Source of the DNA: an uncultured Eubacteriales bacterium
GTDB taxonomy: Bacteria > Bacillota > Clostridia > Lachnospirales > Lachnospiraceae
Assembly: GCA_949292785.1 (NCBI GenBank)
Contig: CASFBK010000004.1
Span: forward strand, 124,001 to 188,000
DNA: 64,000 nt
Reading direction: 5' to 3'
Shown here: positions 24,651 through 33,901 of the stretch, in pieces
Numbering within the stretch: the stretch's first letter is position 1
Layout of the letters: each line of letters begins with the position of its first letter
The notes under the pieces: model-generated
Databases searched by the model: none
What the model was told of the DNA's origin: nothing
The model's input: only the letters and a program-made list of their open reading frames with translations
Program-made: the position numbers and the translations under genes

Positions 24651-26402
24651 ATGATTCAATATATAAAAAGACTTGTGGGAGAAGATGCCAAGAAGCTGAT
24701 TTGTCCCATCGCGTTATCTATCTTAGATTCCTTATTTAATTCCTGTATGTACGGCGTCATGCTGTTTACATTGATTGACTTATCCAATGGGGAATTTTCC
24801 GGGCAGGATTTGCTGACGTATACTTTGGTATTGGCAGGTATTTTTGTAATTCGATGTGTTCTGCAGGCAATCAGCTTTACACAGGCACAGTGTCTTGGAC
24901 CGCAGGTATCCAGAAAGTTAAGGCTTGAGGTGGGAAATCATATCCGCAAGCTGAATCTTGGATTCTTTACCAAAAATAGTATCGGTAAGCTAAATAGCGT
25001 ACTGTTGTCTGACATCAGCGATTATGAGGTGATTATTACCCATTGTCTTTGCGATTTTATCAAGGTAGTGTCCTTTACGGTGATGTCGCTGTTGTTTGCC
25101 TTTGTCATTAATTGGAAGTATGGTCTGGTAATGCTTCTTCTTATTGTGCTTGCACTGCCGTTGCTGCTGAAATCAGGAAAGGTATCGGGAAAAAAGGCAG
25201 GGCAGCTTCGAAAGACGAACCAAAATGTAATTTCCCGATTAGTGGAATATGTAAACGGAATCAAAACCTTTCGGCTCTATAATCTGACAGGTAGTAAGTT
25301 TGCGCGTTTGAACCATGAACTGCAGACGCTCCGCAAGGATTCCATCAGTTCTGAAATTGCGGTAATGCCGCTTGCTTTAAGCTTTTATGCCATTACCTCA
25401 CTGATTGTTCCGGTTACGCTGATTATGGGGGGATATCTTTATGCAGCAGGTGAAATAGAGATTGTGAGATTTTTAATTATCCTTTTGCTTTCGGTTTCCC
25501 TGGCAAATATTATGGGGGCCTTAAGTTCTATTTACCCTCAGATAAAATCTATTACAAAGGCATCGGAAAACATATGCAATGTATTAGATGAAAAACCGTT
25601 TTCTTTTGAGGAAGAAAAGAAGCAATTAACAAGCTTTGATATTGCATTTTCCAAGGTGGATTTTGCCTATGAAAAGAATGTCCCGATTCTTAAAAATGTG
25701 TCTTTTGAGGCAAAACAGGGAACCACGACAGCGCTGATTGGACCTTCCGGTTCCGGTAAGACTACGATTGTAAGTCTGCTGGCAAGATTCTGGGATACCA
25801 CAGGAGGAACCATTTCGGTTGGAGGTGTGGACATTAAAAAGATTTCACCGGATGTTCTGACAAAGTATATGGCGATTGTCTTTCAGGAGGTCTATCTTTT
25901 AAATGATACCATTATGAACAATATCAGAATCGGACGTCCCGAAGCAACGGACGAAGAAGTATTTGAGGCAGCAAAGGCAGCACGTTGCCATGAGTTTATC
26001 ACAAAAATGGAGAAAGGCTATGAAACGGTAATCGGAGAAGGCGGCTCTACGCTGTCGGGCGGAGAAAAGCAGAGAATCTCTATTGCCAGAGCGCTGTTAA
26101 AGGATGCGCCTATCGTATTGCTGGATGAGACGACTTCTAATCTGGATGCGGATAACGAGAAAGACATTCAGCGGGCTTTTGACCGACTGATGAAAGAAAA
26201 GACGGTGTTAGTCATTGCCCACCGGTTGAATACCATACGAAATGCCGATAACATTCTGGTACTGGAAAAGGGTGTTATCAAGGAGGAAGGAACCCATGAA
26301 CAGCTGCTGGCAGAGCAGGGTTGGTATTATGGCATCTGCCAGGAACAGGAAAAAGCAAGAGAATGGAAAATTAAATCAGACCAAGGAGGATGTTTTGCAT
26401 GA
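24651..26402 (+). CDS. ABC transporter, membrane domain fused to ATPase (YbtQ/IrtB-like half)
   Basis: 583 residues, similar in length and layout to the previous protein: six helices, then Walker A GPSGSGKTT near 366, LSGGEKQR near 467, Walker B IVLLDETTS and a standard D-loop SNLDADNE. The two D-loops differ, suggesting a heterodimer with unequal ATP sites. It starts 15 bases after its partner and its TGA overlaps the start of the ECF S-component gene. Together with the ECF genes it makes up a transport cassette inside the cluster, of a kind also found in the equibactin locus of Streptococcus equi. Confidence 0.85.
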   Translation: MIQYIKRLVGEDAKKLICPIALSILDSLFNSCMYGVMLFTLIDLSNGEFSGQDLLTYTLVLAGIFVIRCVLQAISFTQAQCLGPQVSRKLRLEVGNHIRKLNLGFFTKNSIGKLNSVLLSDISDYEVIITHCLCDFIKVVSFTVMSLLFAFVINWKYGLVMLLLIVLALPLLLKSGKVSGKKAGQLRKTNQNVISRLVEYVNGIKTFRLYNLTGSKFARLNHELQTLRKDSISSEIAVMPLALSFYAITSLIVPVTLIMGGYLYAAGEIEIVRFLIILLLSVSLANIMGALSSIYPQIKSITKASENICNVLDEKPFSFEEEKKQLTSFDIAFSKVDFAYEKNVPILKNVSFEAKQGTTTALIGPSGSGKTTIVSLLARFWDTTGGTISVGGVDIKKISPDVLTKYMAIVFQEVYLLNDTIMNNIRIGRPEATDEEVFEAAKAARCHEFITKMEKGYETVIGEGGSTLSGGEKQRISIARALLKDAPIVLLDETTSNLDADNEKDIQRAFDRLMKEKTVLVIAHRLNTIRNADNILVLEKGVIKEEGTHEQLLAEQGWYYGICQEQEKAREWKIKSDQGGCFA

Positions 26403-26989
26403 AAAGTGAAAAATTAAATTCAAAAGATTATATTACATTGGGAATCTACAGTGCGATTTCATTTGTGATTATGTTGATTGCAGGTATTACAAATTTATCA
26501 CCCTATACTTATCTGTTATACCCGATTACATATGCATTATTCAACGGGGTGCTCTATCTGTATATCGTGACAAAAATACCGAAAAAGGGCGCCATTGTGC
26601 TGATGAATATTGTACCTATTTTATATCTTGCATTTACAGGCGTGCAGGGAATTATCTCAGCGCTGTCCATCCTGATATTTGCGTTGATTGCAGAGCTCAT
26701 TGTGGGCAATAACAGAACGGACAGAAGAAAGATTCTGGTGTCTTACCTTGTGTTTACCGCATGGGCGTCCTGCGGAGGGGAATATCGCTTTTTCCTGTTT
26801 CCGGAAGGATATTTTGCAGAGGCATTAAAATCTGGTCTGGACCCGGCATATGTTGACGCCCTGCGCAGCTTTGTGGATTTCCGCTGGTGGATTGGCACGA
26901 TTGCTGCGACTCTTGTTGCGTCCTTTTTGGGAATAAAGCTTGGAGAAGTCATTGTGAAAAAGCATTTGAAAAAGGCAGGAGTTTTATAA
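26399..26989 (+). CDS. ECF transporter substrate-binding component, MptD family
   Basis: 196 residues from the ATG at 26399 (AAGGAGG before it; start and previous stop overlap as ATGA). Five or six helices: ITLGIYSAISFVIMLIAG at the start, a central pair, and a C-terminal helix. The arrangement and the opening sequence match the MptD-type S components that appear with siderophore-like gene clusters in Firmicutes. The S component decides the substrate. With the next two genes it completes an energy-coupling-factor transporter. Substrate, possibly a metal chelate or a biosynthetic precursor, is inferred only. Confidence 0.78.
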   Translation: MKSEKLNSKDYITLGIYSAISFVIMLIAGITNLSPYTYLLYPITYALFNGVLYLYIVTKIPKKGAIVLMNIVPILYLAFTGVQGIISALSILIFALIAELIVGNNRTDRRKILVSYLVFTAWASCGGEYRFFLFPEGYFAEALKSGLDPAYVDALRSFVDFRWWIGTIAATLVASFLGIKLGEVIVKKHLKKAGVL

Positions 26990-27684
26990 TGCGATTTGAT
27001 ATCAGAAGTGAATTGGTACTCCTGTGTGGCGTAAATATCAGCGTATTTTTATTTAATCATCTTCTGATGGAGGCGGTGTGTATTGCACTGGTCTTTTTCG
27101 TGCAATGTATAACAGGAAGAAAAAACGGAGCATGGAAAATGGTGCTGGTATATGGGGTATTTGTAGGCATACAGATATATCTCTTACCTCTTTTGCCGGG
27201 GCTTGCCAGAGCTGTCGTATCTGTTCCGGTGGTACAGTTTCGGAAAATGTTTCCGCTGCTGATGGTGTTCATTTTGATTATTCGCACAACGAAAGTAAGC
27301 GAAATCATTGCCACCATGGAACGGATGCATGTTTCGAAATCCATTACGGTAAGTCTGGCGGTTACCATTCGTTACTTCCCGACCATGTTTGAAGAATGGG
27401 TAAGTATTCGGGAGGCAATGAGTATTCGGAGAATATCTGTCTTTCATATCAATCCGGTAAAATTGGTAAAGCGCATTGTGCAGTTCTATATGGTGCCGCT
27501 GCTGATTTCGGCTACCAAAACCATTGACGAGCTTTCTGCGGCTGCGGTTACCAGAGGCATTGACAATCCGGGAGAGCGAAGCTGTTGGAAATACCGGGGC
27601 ATGGGAATTGCAGATGGCGTGTTGATTGCGGTATCGGTGTGCCTGATAATTTTTGCAGTACAAAATAGGGTAAATATCATATGA
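26989..27684 (+). CDS. ECF transporter transmembrane component (T)
   Basis: 231 residues from the ATG at 26989, which overlaps the TAA of the S-component gene by one base. Several helices and the two conserved coupling segments: SIREAMSIRRI near 140 and AAAVTRGIDNPG near 190, the Ala-Arg-Gly type motif by which T components contact the ATPase. It links the S component to the ATPase. The following ATPase gene overlaps its end by 4 bases. Confidence 0.85.
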   Translation: MRFDIRSELVLLCGVNISVFLFNHLLMEAVCIALVFFVQCITGRKNGAWKMVLVYGVFVGIQIYLLPLLPGLARAVVSVPVVQFRKMFPLLMVFILIIRTTKVSEIIATMERMHVSKSITVSLAVTIRYFPTMFEEWVSIREAMSIRRISVFHINPVKLVKRIVQFYMVPLLISATKTIDELSAAAVTRGIDNPGERSCWKYRGMGIADGVLIAVSVCLIIFAVQNRVNII

Positions 27685-29141
27685 AGAACATAAAGAAATA
27701 TCAAGAGAAATGCATAGAAATGAAGCAGGTCAGCTTTCAATACGAAAATGGGAAAAAAGAAAGCATAAAGGATGTAAATCTGACCATACATAAGGGGGAA
27801 TGTGTGCTCCTCTGCGGAAAAAGCGGCTGCGGAAAAACAACCATTACCAGGCTGATAAATGGTCTGATTCCATACTGTGAAACAGGAGAAAAGACCGGAG
27901 AAGTTCTGGTGCTTGGAAAACCGGTGGAAGAACAGCCGTTGTATGAGCTGTCCAAGGTGGTGTCCAGCGTGTTCCAAAATCCCAAGTCGCAGTTTTTCAA
28001 TGTGGAGCCGGAAAGTGAGCTTGCATTTGCCTTAGAAAATGAAAATATGCCGGGAGAGCAGATTACACAGCGCATTGAGCAGGTGGTGCAGGAATTGGGG
28101 ATAGAGTCCCTGATGCACAAGAATCTGTTTCAGATGTCGGGAGGCGAAAAGCAGATGATTGCCATTGGAAGCGCTTATGCAGCAGACCCGGAAATCATTG
28201 TGCTGGATGAACCCTCTGCCAACCTGGATATAGAGACCATAAAAGTGCTTACGGGGATTCTGGAAAAAATCAAGGCGGCAGGAAAGACCATCGTCATTGC
28301 AGAACACCGTCTTTCTTATTTAGAACCAATACTGGATACCGTGTATTATCTGGATGAGGGCAGAATCCTTGAGCGTTTCTCAAAGGAAGCATTTTTTCAG
28401 ATAGATGCTGCGAAAAGAAAGGAGATGGGACTGCGGAATTTAGATACGCACCATAGGTTTTCCTGCAAGCAAAAGGAGGTCAGCCTGGGAGGGGAAAAAC
28501 AGCTCAGTCTGCGAAATGTTCACATAGCATTTGAGAAAAAAACATTGTTTGAAAACATCGGTCTTGAGCTGAAATCGGGACAAATTGTTGCCCTGACCGG
28601 AAAAAACGGAAGAGGAAAGACCACCCTCTCCCGGATAATCTGCGGCTTGGAAAAGCACGGAAAAGGTGAAATTTTGTGGAATGGAGTAAGAACAAAACCC
28701 AAACAGCGCAAAAGATTCAGCTATGTTGTGATGCAGGATGTGAATCACCAGTTATTTGCCGAAAGCGTAGAAGAAGAATGTTTTTTGGGAAATGAGGGAG
28801 TGACACAGGAAGAAATAGAGACAGTCTTAGAAAGTCTGATGCTGTCAGAGCAGGCAAAGTCCCATCCCCAATGTCTCTCCGGCGGGCAAAAGCAAAGGCT
28901 GGCAGTGGCAGTTGCCCTGTTGGCACAAAAAGATATCCTGCTGTTCGATGAGCCGACCAGTGGATTGGATTATTGTAATATGAGAAATGTGGGCGGCATC
29001 CTGCGAAAGCTTGCCAATCAGGGAAAGGTGGTACTGGTAGTGACTCACGATTTGGAATTTATTGAGGAAGTATGTGATTGCTGTTATTGCCTGAATCAGG
29101 AGGGAATCAGGGACATTAGTAAAGAGATAAGGTTAAGTTAG
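27681..29141 (+). CDS. ECF transporter ATPase, two fused ABC domains
   Basis: 486 residues holding two ATPase domains. First: Walker A CGKSGCGKTT near 50, MSGGEKQM near 154, LDEPSANLD. Second: Walker A TGKNGRGKTT near 308, LSGGQKQR near 395, FDEPTSGLD. Fused A-A' proteins power ECF importers. The gene overlaps the T component by 4 bases and ends 14 bases before the thioesterase-NRPS gene, so transport and synthesis genes lie in one transcription unit. Confidence 0.9.
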   Translation: MKNIKKYQEKCIEMKQVSFQYENGKKESIKDVNLTIHKGECVLLCGKSGCGKTTITRLINGLIPYCETGEKTGEVLVLGKPVEEQPLYELSKVVSSVFQNPKSQFFNVEPESELAFALENENMPGEQITQRIEQVVQELGIESLMHKNLFQMSGGEKQMIAIGSAYAADPEIIVLDEPSANLDIETIKVLTGILEKIKAAGKTIVIAEHRLSYLEPILDTVYYLDEGRILERFSKEAFFQIDAAKRKEMGLRNLDTHHRFSCKQKEVSLGGEKQLSLRNVHIAFEKKTLFENIGLELKSGQIVALTGKNGRGKTTLSRIICGLEKHGKGEILWNGVRTKPKQRKRFSYVVMQDVNHQLFAESVEEECFLGNEGVTQEEIETVLESLMLSEQAKSHPQCLSGGQKQRLAVAVALLAQKDILLFDEPTSGLDYCNMRNVGGILRKLANQGKVVLVVTHDLEFIEEVCDCCYCLNQEGIRDISKEIRLS

Positions 29142-29155
29142 AGGGTAGGTGTAAT

Positions 29156-31579
29156 ATGAATTGTGAATGGATAAAGAAGATAAGTGGTGAGGAGGAACAG
29201 ATTCGATTAATCTGTCTTCCTCATGCCGGGGCAGGCGGAATTATTTATATGCCCTGGAAAGGAGTATTAAGCGAAAAGATTGGTCTGTATACGGTCTTAC
29301 TGCCGGGAAGAGAGAAGCGAATCAGAGAACCGCTCATTTCGGATGCGGTGGTATTGTGCCGCCGGATATTAGAGGGAATAAAAGAGGAATTAAAACCTCC
29401 TTATGTACTGTTCGGGCACAGCATGGGCGGGATTCTGGTATATGAATTAATGAGACAGATTTTAGCACAGGGCTTGCCTTTGCCCCAGAAAATTGTTATG
29501 GCAGGAACTTCCTTGCGGGGATTTCGAAGAGTGCCTAATGTAGATTTGCTGTCGGATGATGAGTTGGCTGATTTTTTGGTAAAAATGGGAGGAACCGAGG
29601 AAGAGCTTTTGTATAATGAGAATTTCAGAGCGTGCTTTTATCCCATTATAAAAAATGATTACAGGCTGGTTCGAGGTTATTCATTTGAGCCCATGCAGCT
29701 TCCGGTACCAGTCATTGCCATGGCAGGAAGTAGGGATGAAGAGGTAGAAATTGAAAATATGTATTATTTTCAGGAGTTGACGGATGATTTCAAATTATTT
29801 TATGTGGAAGGAAATCATTTCTTTATTGAAAATGCACAGAAGGTATGCGCAATTCTGGAGCAGGAATTACGAGTGGGGAGAGGGGAAAATGAAACAAACA
29901 ATCAGTTATTATATCAGTTTAATAAACTTACAGAAGAGAAAAAACAGGAATTTTTGTTGAGGTTACGAGGTCAAGGAGAAAAATACGGGATATTTCCGTT
30001 GACGAATCTGCAAAAAAGTCTGTTATTTTTTTACCTGACAAAGAGGGAAGATACCTCTTATCACATCAGATGGCTGATTCATTTTTCAAAAGAGCTGGAA
30101 GTAACACGGCTGGAAAAGGCAGTAAACCGGGTGATACGTCAAAATCCCTCTCTTCGTACAAAGTTACTGGTATTGCAGGAGGAATATTTTCAGATAGTAG
30201 AGTCCTGCGAGGAAATGCGGCTGTATGTTACTGGCTGCAAGAACCGGCAGGAGGTGGATGCAGATTTACAGAAAGAGGAGACCAGGTATTTTGATTTGGA
30301 AAAGGAATTCCCCATTCGTTTCCGATTGTACCGCACAGCAGATAACGGGGAATACCTTCTGTCTGTTTGTATTCATCATATGTTTGGGGACGGCTGGTCT
30401 GTGGAGCTGCTCTCGAAAGAATTAAAGGAAAATTATATGGCGTTACGTTATGAGAAAAGCAATGAGACGCCTGTTGCGAAAAAGGAATATTATAAATGTT
30501 TTCAGACAGATGAAAGAGCAGAATGCCGGCAGTTCTGGCAGAAATATTTAAAAAACGGAAGTCCGCGGTTGAACTTTCCGGGAGAAATGGCGCCGGAGGA
30601 ACATGCAAAGGCACTCAAAAAAACGTATTCCAAGTCATTGGCAGACAAAGAGGAACTGGAGCAACTGGCAAAGGAATATTCTGTATCAGTGTATTGTCTG
30701 ACACTGGGAATTTATGTACAGGCTTTGCAGGAATGGTGCGGGCAAAAAAGTGTTGGCGTTGGAATCGCAGCATGGAATCGGCATACGCCGGAGGAAATAG
30801 AAAATATGGGCTTATATGCCAATACCCTTCCGGTGATAAGTACCTGCGATGAGGAAATCTCCATGGAGGAATTTTATCAAAGGCTTAAGACAGAGGTAAA
30901 TTCTATTTTGGAGTACAGTGGAACGGATATCACCCATATCAGCAGACTGCTGGGATTTGTGGGAGAGGGAGAAGACAGTTCTATGTACCAGACCGTATTT
31001 CTTTCCACGGAGAAGTTCAGGGAAAAAGAAAAGTTAGAGGATGGCTGGATGTATCTGGAAAATCTGGAGAACAGCAATCGCATCCAGTTTGATTTAATCT
31101 GTGCACTGGAAAGAGAACAAAACCGTTATACTATACGGTTTGACTATCGGGATTTGGTGCTGAAGGAAAAGGATATAATGGGGCTTGGTGCCATCTATGA
31201 AAAGGTATTTGCCAGAGTAAAAAGTCACCAGTCGGTGCTGCCGCCGGCAAAGGAAGTGGTGCAGGCAGAGCATTTCTGGCAAAGTGAAAGAACCCAGAAG
31301 CCGTTTATAGAAGCAACAGAGGAATTTGATGCGGTTGTGGGACAGATTCGCACGGTGTGGGAAAGTATTCTTCCAGGCAAGGATTTTTCCGTGGATGACA
31401 ACTTTTTTGCCATCGGAGGGAATTCCCTGCTCTGTATCAAGATGGTATCCCGGTTAAATGCCGCGCTGGAAAGAAAAATCAAAGTAACGGATATTTTTAA
31501 ATGCTATACCATTCGTAAATTGGCAGAGTTTCTTACAGGCGCAGCCCAGAAAGAAACCGTAAATGTGATTCAAATATAG
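29156..31579 (+). CDS. NRPS protein with unusual order TE-C-PCP
   Basis: 807 residues. Residues 1-240 are a type-II-like thioesterase with intact triad: Ser89 in FGHSMGG, Asp in AGSRDEEVE, His in EGNHFFIE. A condensation domain follows (about 280-700) starting FPLTNLQKSLLFF with the motif HHMFGDGWS at 407-415, then a carrier domain with Ser757 (FFAIGGNSLL). Thioesterases usually end an assembly line or stand alone; an N-terminal one fused to a condensation domain is rare. With no adenylation domain, its carrier must be loaded by another protein. It could edit intermediates or join two chains. Confidence 0.87.
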   Translation: MNCEWIKKISGEEEQIRLICLPHAGAGGIIYMPWKGVLSEKIGLYTVLLPGREKRIREPLISDAVVLCRRILEGIKEELKPPYVLFGHSMGGILVYELMRQILAQGLPLPQKIVMAGTSLRGFRRVPNVDLLSDDELADFLVKMGGTEEELLYNENFRACFYPIIKNDYRLVRGYSFEPMQLPVPVIAMAGSRDEEVEIENMYYFQELTDDFKLFYVEGNHFFIENAQKVCAILEQELRVGRGENETNNQLLYQFNKLTEEKKQEFLLRLRGQGEKYGIFPLTNLQKSLLFFYLTKREDTSYHIRWLIHFSKELEVTRLEKAVNRVIRQNPSLRTKLLVLQEEYFQIVESCEEMRLYVTGCKNRQEVDADLQKEETRYFDLEKEFPIRFRLYRTADNGEYLLSVCIHHMFGDGWSVELLSKELKENYMALRYEKSNETPVAKKEYYKCFQTDERAECRQFWQKYLKNGSPRLNFPGEMAPEEHAKALKKTYSKSLADKEELEQLAKEYSVSVYCLTLGIYVQALQEWCGQKSVGVGIAAWNRHTPEEIENMGLYANTLPVISTCDEEISMEEFYQRLKTEVNSILEYSGTDITHISRLLGFVGEGEDSSMYQTVFLSTEKFREKEKLEDGWMYLENLENSNRIQFDLICALEREQNRYTIRFDYRDLVLKEKDIMGLGAIYEKVFARVKSHQSVLPPAKEVVQAEHFWQSERTQKPFIEATEEFDAVVGQIRTVWESILPGKDFSVDDNFFAIGGNSLLCIKMVSRLNAALERKIKVTDIFKCYTIRKLAEFLTGAAQKETVNVIQI

Positions 31580-31593
31580 AAAAGGAAAATAAA

Positions 31594-33891
31594 ATGGAAA
31601 AAAAGTTAATTGCAGTTGTGGGAATGGCAGGTAGATTTCCCAAGGCAGATTCCGCCGCCAAATTTTGGGAGAATCTGTTGGAAGGGCGGGACTGTATTAC
31701 CAGACAGATGCCCATTGTGACAGAAGAGGAGGGCTATTCCTGTGTGCAGGCATATGGAAAAATGGAGGGTATCTATGAGTTCGACCATACCTTTTTCGAA
31801 ATTGGCAGTGCAGATGCCGACCTGATGGAGCCGCAGGAAAGGCTTTTGCTGGAATGTGCCTATCATGCGTTAGAGGATGCCGGTTATGTCGGTAGTACAC
31901 AGAAAAGAAAAGTGGGAATTATCTGCGGCGCCCAGGAAAATGAATATTATTTGAAAAATCGTTTTGAACAGAAGAACAACAACCGTCTGATGATAGAAAA
32001 TCAAAAATTCTTAAATTCAGGGGTTTCGCTGGCTGGAAGAATTGCCTTTAAGCTAAATCTGACAGGTCCCTGCATGATTGTAAATACCGCGTGTTCTACC
32101 TCGCTGACCGCAGTACACTTAGCGGCAGATATGATTCAAAGTGGTCAGGCAGATATGATGCTGGCAGGTGGTGCCAATGTCTCCATTCAGCAGGAAAATT
32201 ATGTACATATGGAGGGAATGTCCTCAAAAGACGGTGTGGTACGTCCGTTTGATGCCCATAGCAGCGGATTTGTTCCCGGAAGTGGTCTGGGACTGGTGGT
32301 CTTAAAGTCTTATGAACAAGCAGTCAAAGACAAGGATAATATCTATGCGTTGATTCTGGGCGGTGCTGTGGGAAATGACGGAAACCGTAAGATTGGTTAT
32401 ACTGCGCCCAGTGTACAGGGCGAATGTGAGGTGATTCAGGAAGCGTTGGAAAAGGCAAGTCTTACCGAAAATGAAGTAGATTATATTGAAACGCATGGAA
32501 CGGCAACGGTGCTGGGAGATTGCGTTGAAATACGAGCCTTAAAAAAGGTGTTTGAATCCGCCGATTCTGCGAAAAGAATCCCCATTGGTTCTCTAAAGGG
32601 GAATTACGGACATCTCAATAGTGCGGCGGGAATTGCAGGATTCATGAAAGCGGCTATGATGATAGAGCATCAGGTAATCCCTCCGTCGATTCACTGTCAG
32701 GAAGAAAATGAGGAATTAAAGGAATGTGATACCTTCTATGTGAATCGCAGCGTGCAAAGCGGCAAAAATCAGACACCAATCCGGCATGTAGGAGTCAGCT
32801 CCTTTGGAATCGGCGGCATGAATACCCATATGATATTGGGAAAGCCGCAAAAAACCCTACAGAAGAGTCGGAAACGCGGGGCAGAACTGCTGGTGTACAG
32901 TGCGAAAAGACCGGATTCTTTGGAAGCATACAGGGAAAAATTAATCCCCTTCGCAGAAAAACAGGAGGATATGGGGCAGGTCTCCTATACGTCTCTGCTA
33001 AGGAGGCAGATGTACGAAAACAGAGGTTATATGTTGTGGGAAAAAGGTATGTTAAAAGAACCGCCTGAGACCAATGGGAAAAAGGTAATGCTTCAAATCT
33101 GCGGGGATGATGAGGTACAGGCTTATGTAGATGAGCTTATGGACAGCCTGCCTGGATTCCAGTCAGCGTATGAGGAAGCGTGGAACAAAGAAGAGGAAGC
33201 GTGTCATATGACCCGTATGAAAAAGAGTTACCTAAAAGCAATGGAAACGGTTATGAGAAATATGGGATTTACCTGTAAGACCCCAGAGGAAAGCGGTGGA
33301 GAAACAGCTTCGTCAGATGCGGAGTTTTGTGTATATCTGAGAGAAGCGTGGAGTGCACTCACAGAGACACAAGAGCAGGGGATTTATCTGCTTCAACTAA
33401 ATCAAAAAGGGAATATATGGAGCCTGTTACTGCAATTTATGGGCTGTGTATGGCTCAAAGAGAATAAGATTGCCTGGGAACTGCTGTTTTTCCCGGAACA
33501 ACAGCAGGTATGCAGTCTGCCGGGCTATTGTTTTTCTAAAATCACCCACCGGATTGCTTTTGAGGAAAAACAGTCAGAGGCAGCAGGAAAAGCTTCGTCG
33601 GACAGAGCAGATTATAGCGAAATTTATCAGTTTTTCCGGGAAGAAGCAGAGACAGAGCAGATAGAAGGAACCACCAGACTGGAGGATTTGAATATGGATT
33701 CTATGATGGTACTGGTGATGAAGTCAAAGATAGCGGAGCGGTTCCATTGCGCGTTTTCCATTCAGGACTTTTATGAATGTGATACCGTTGCAGACGTAGT
33801 AGGGCTGGTAAAAAGCAGAGTAGAGGACCAGAATGCTCCGGCGCTGTCAGAACAATACGAAGATATTGAGGATTTATTTGAGGACTTATAA
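31594..33891 (+). CDS. PKS module KS-(AT remnant)-ACP
   Basis: 765 residues. Ketosynthase at 1-425 with complete catalytic set: Cys167 (NTACSTS), His301 (ETHGTAT), His340 (KGNYGHLN). Where a cis-acyltransferase of about 300 residues is expected there are only about 220 residues without the GHSxG motif. Their ends still look like the flanks of such a domain: SLPGFQSAYEEAWN near 520 resembles the start, and MGCVWLKENKIAWELL with LPGYCFSK (about 620-650) resembles the post-AT linker. An ACP follows with Ser703 (NMDSMMV). Extender loading would need an acyltransferase from elsewhere, or the ketosynthase does not extend. Confidence 0.85.
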   Translation: MEKKLIAVVGMAGRFPKADSAAKFWENLLEGRDCITRQMPIVTEEEGYSCVQAYGKMEGIYEFDHTFFEIGSADADLMEPQERLLLECAYHALEDAGYVGSTQKRKVGIICGAQENEYYLKNRFEQKNNNRLMIENQKFLNSGVSLAGRIAFKLNLTGPCMIVNTACSTSLTAVHLAADMIQSGQADMMLAGGANVSIQQENYVHMEGMSSKDGVVRPFDAHSSGFVPGSGLGLVVLKSYEQAVKDKDNIYALILGGAVGNDGNRKIGYTAPSVQGECEVIQEALEKASLTENEVDYIETHGTATVLGDCVEIRALKKVFESADSAKRIPIGSLKGNYGHLNSAAGIAGFMKAAMMIEHQVIPPSIHCQEENEELKECDTFYVNRSVQSGKNQTPIRHVGVSSFGIGGMNTHMILGKPQKTLQKSRKRGAELLVYSAKRPDSLEAYREKLIPFAEKQEDMGQVSYTSLLRRQMYENRGYMLWEKGMLKEPPETNGKKVMLQICGDDEVQAYVDELMDSLPGFQSAYEEAWNKEEEACHMTRMKKSYLKAMETVMRNMGFTCKTPEESGGETASSDAEFCVYLREAWSALTETQEQGIYLLQLNQKGNIWSLLLQFMGCVWLKENKIAWELLFFPEQQQVCSLPGYCFSKITHRIAFEEKQSEAAGKASSDRADYSEIYQFFREEAETEQIEGTTRLEDLNMDSMMVLVMKSKIAERFHCAFSIQDFYECDTVADVVGLVKSRVEDQNAPALSEQYEDIEDLFEDL

Positions 33892-33901
33892 AGGAGGAGA
33901 C

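Noticed and set aside
29126-29150. GGTTAAGTTAGAGG before the TE-C-PCP gene as a third cluster operator
   Set aside because: It has only one half-site and no inverted partner at the right spacing.
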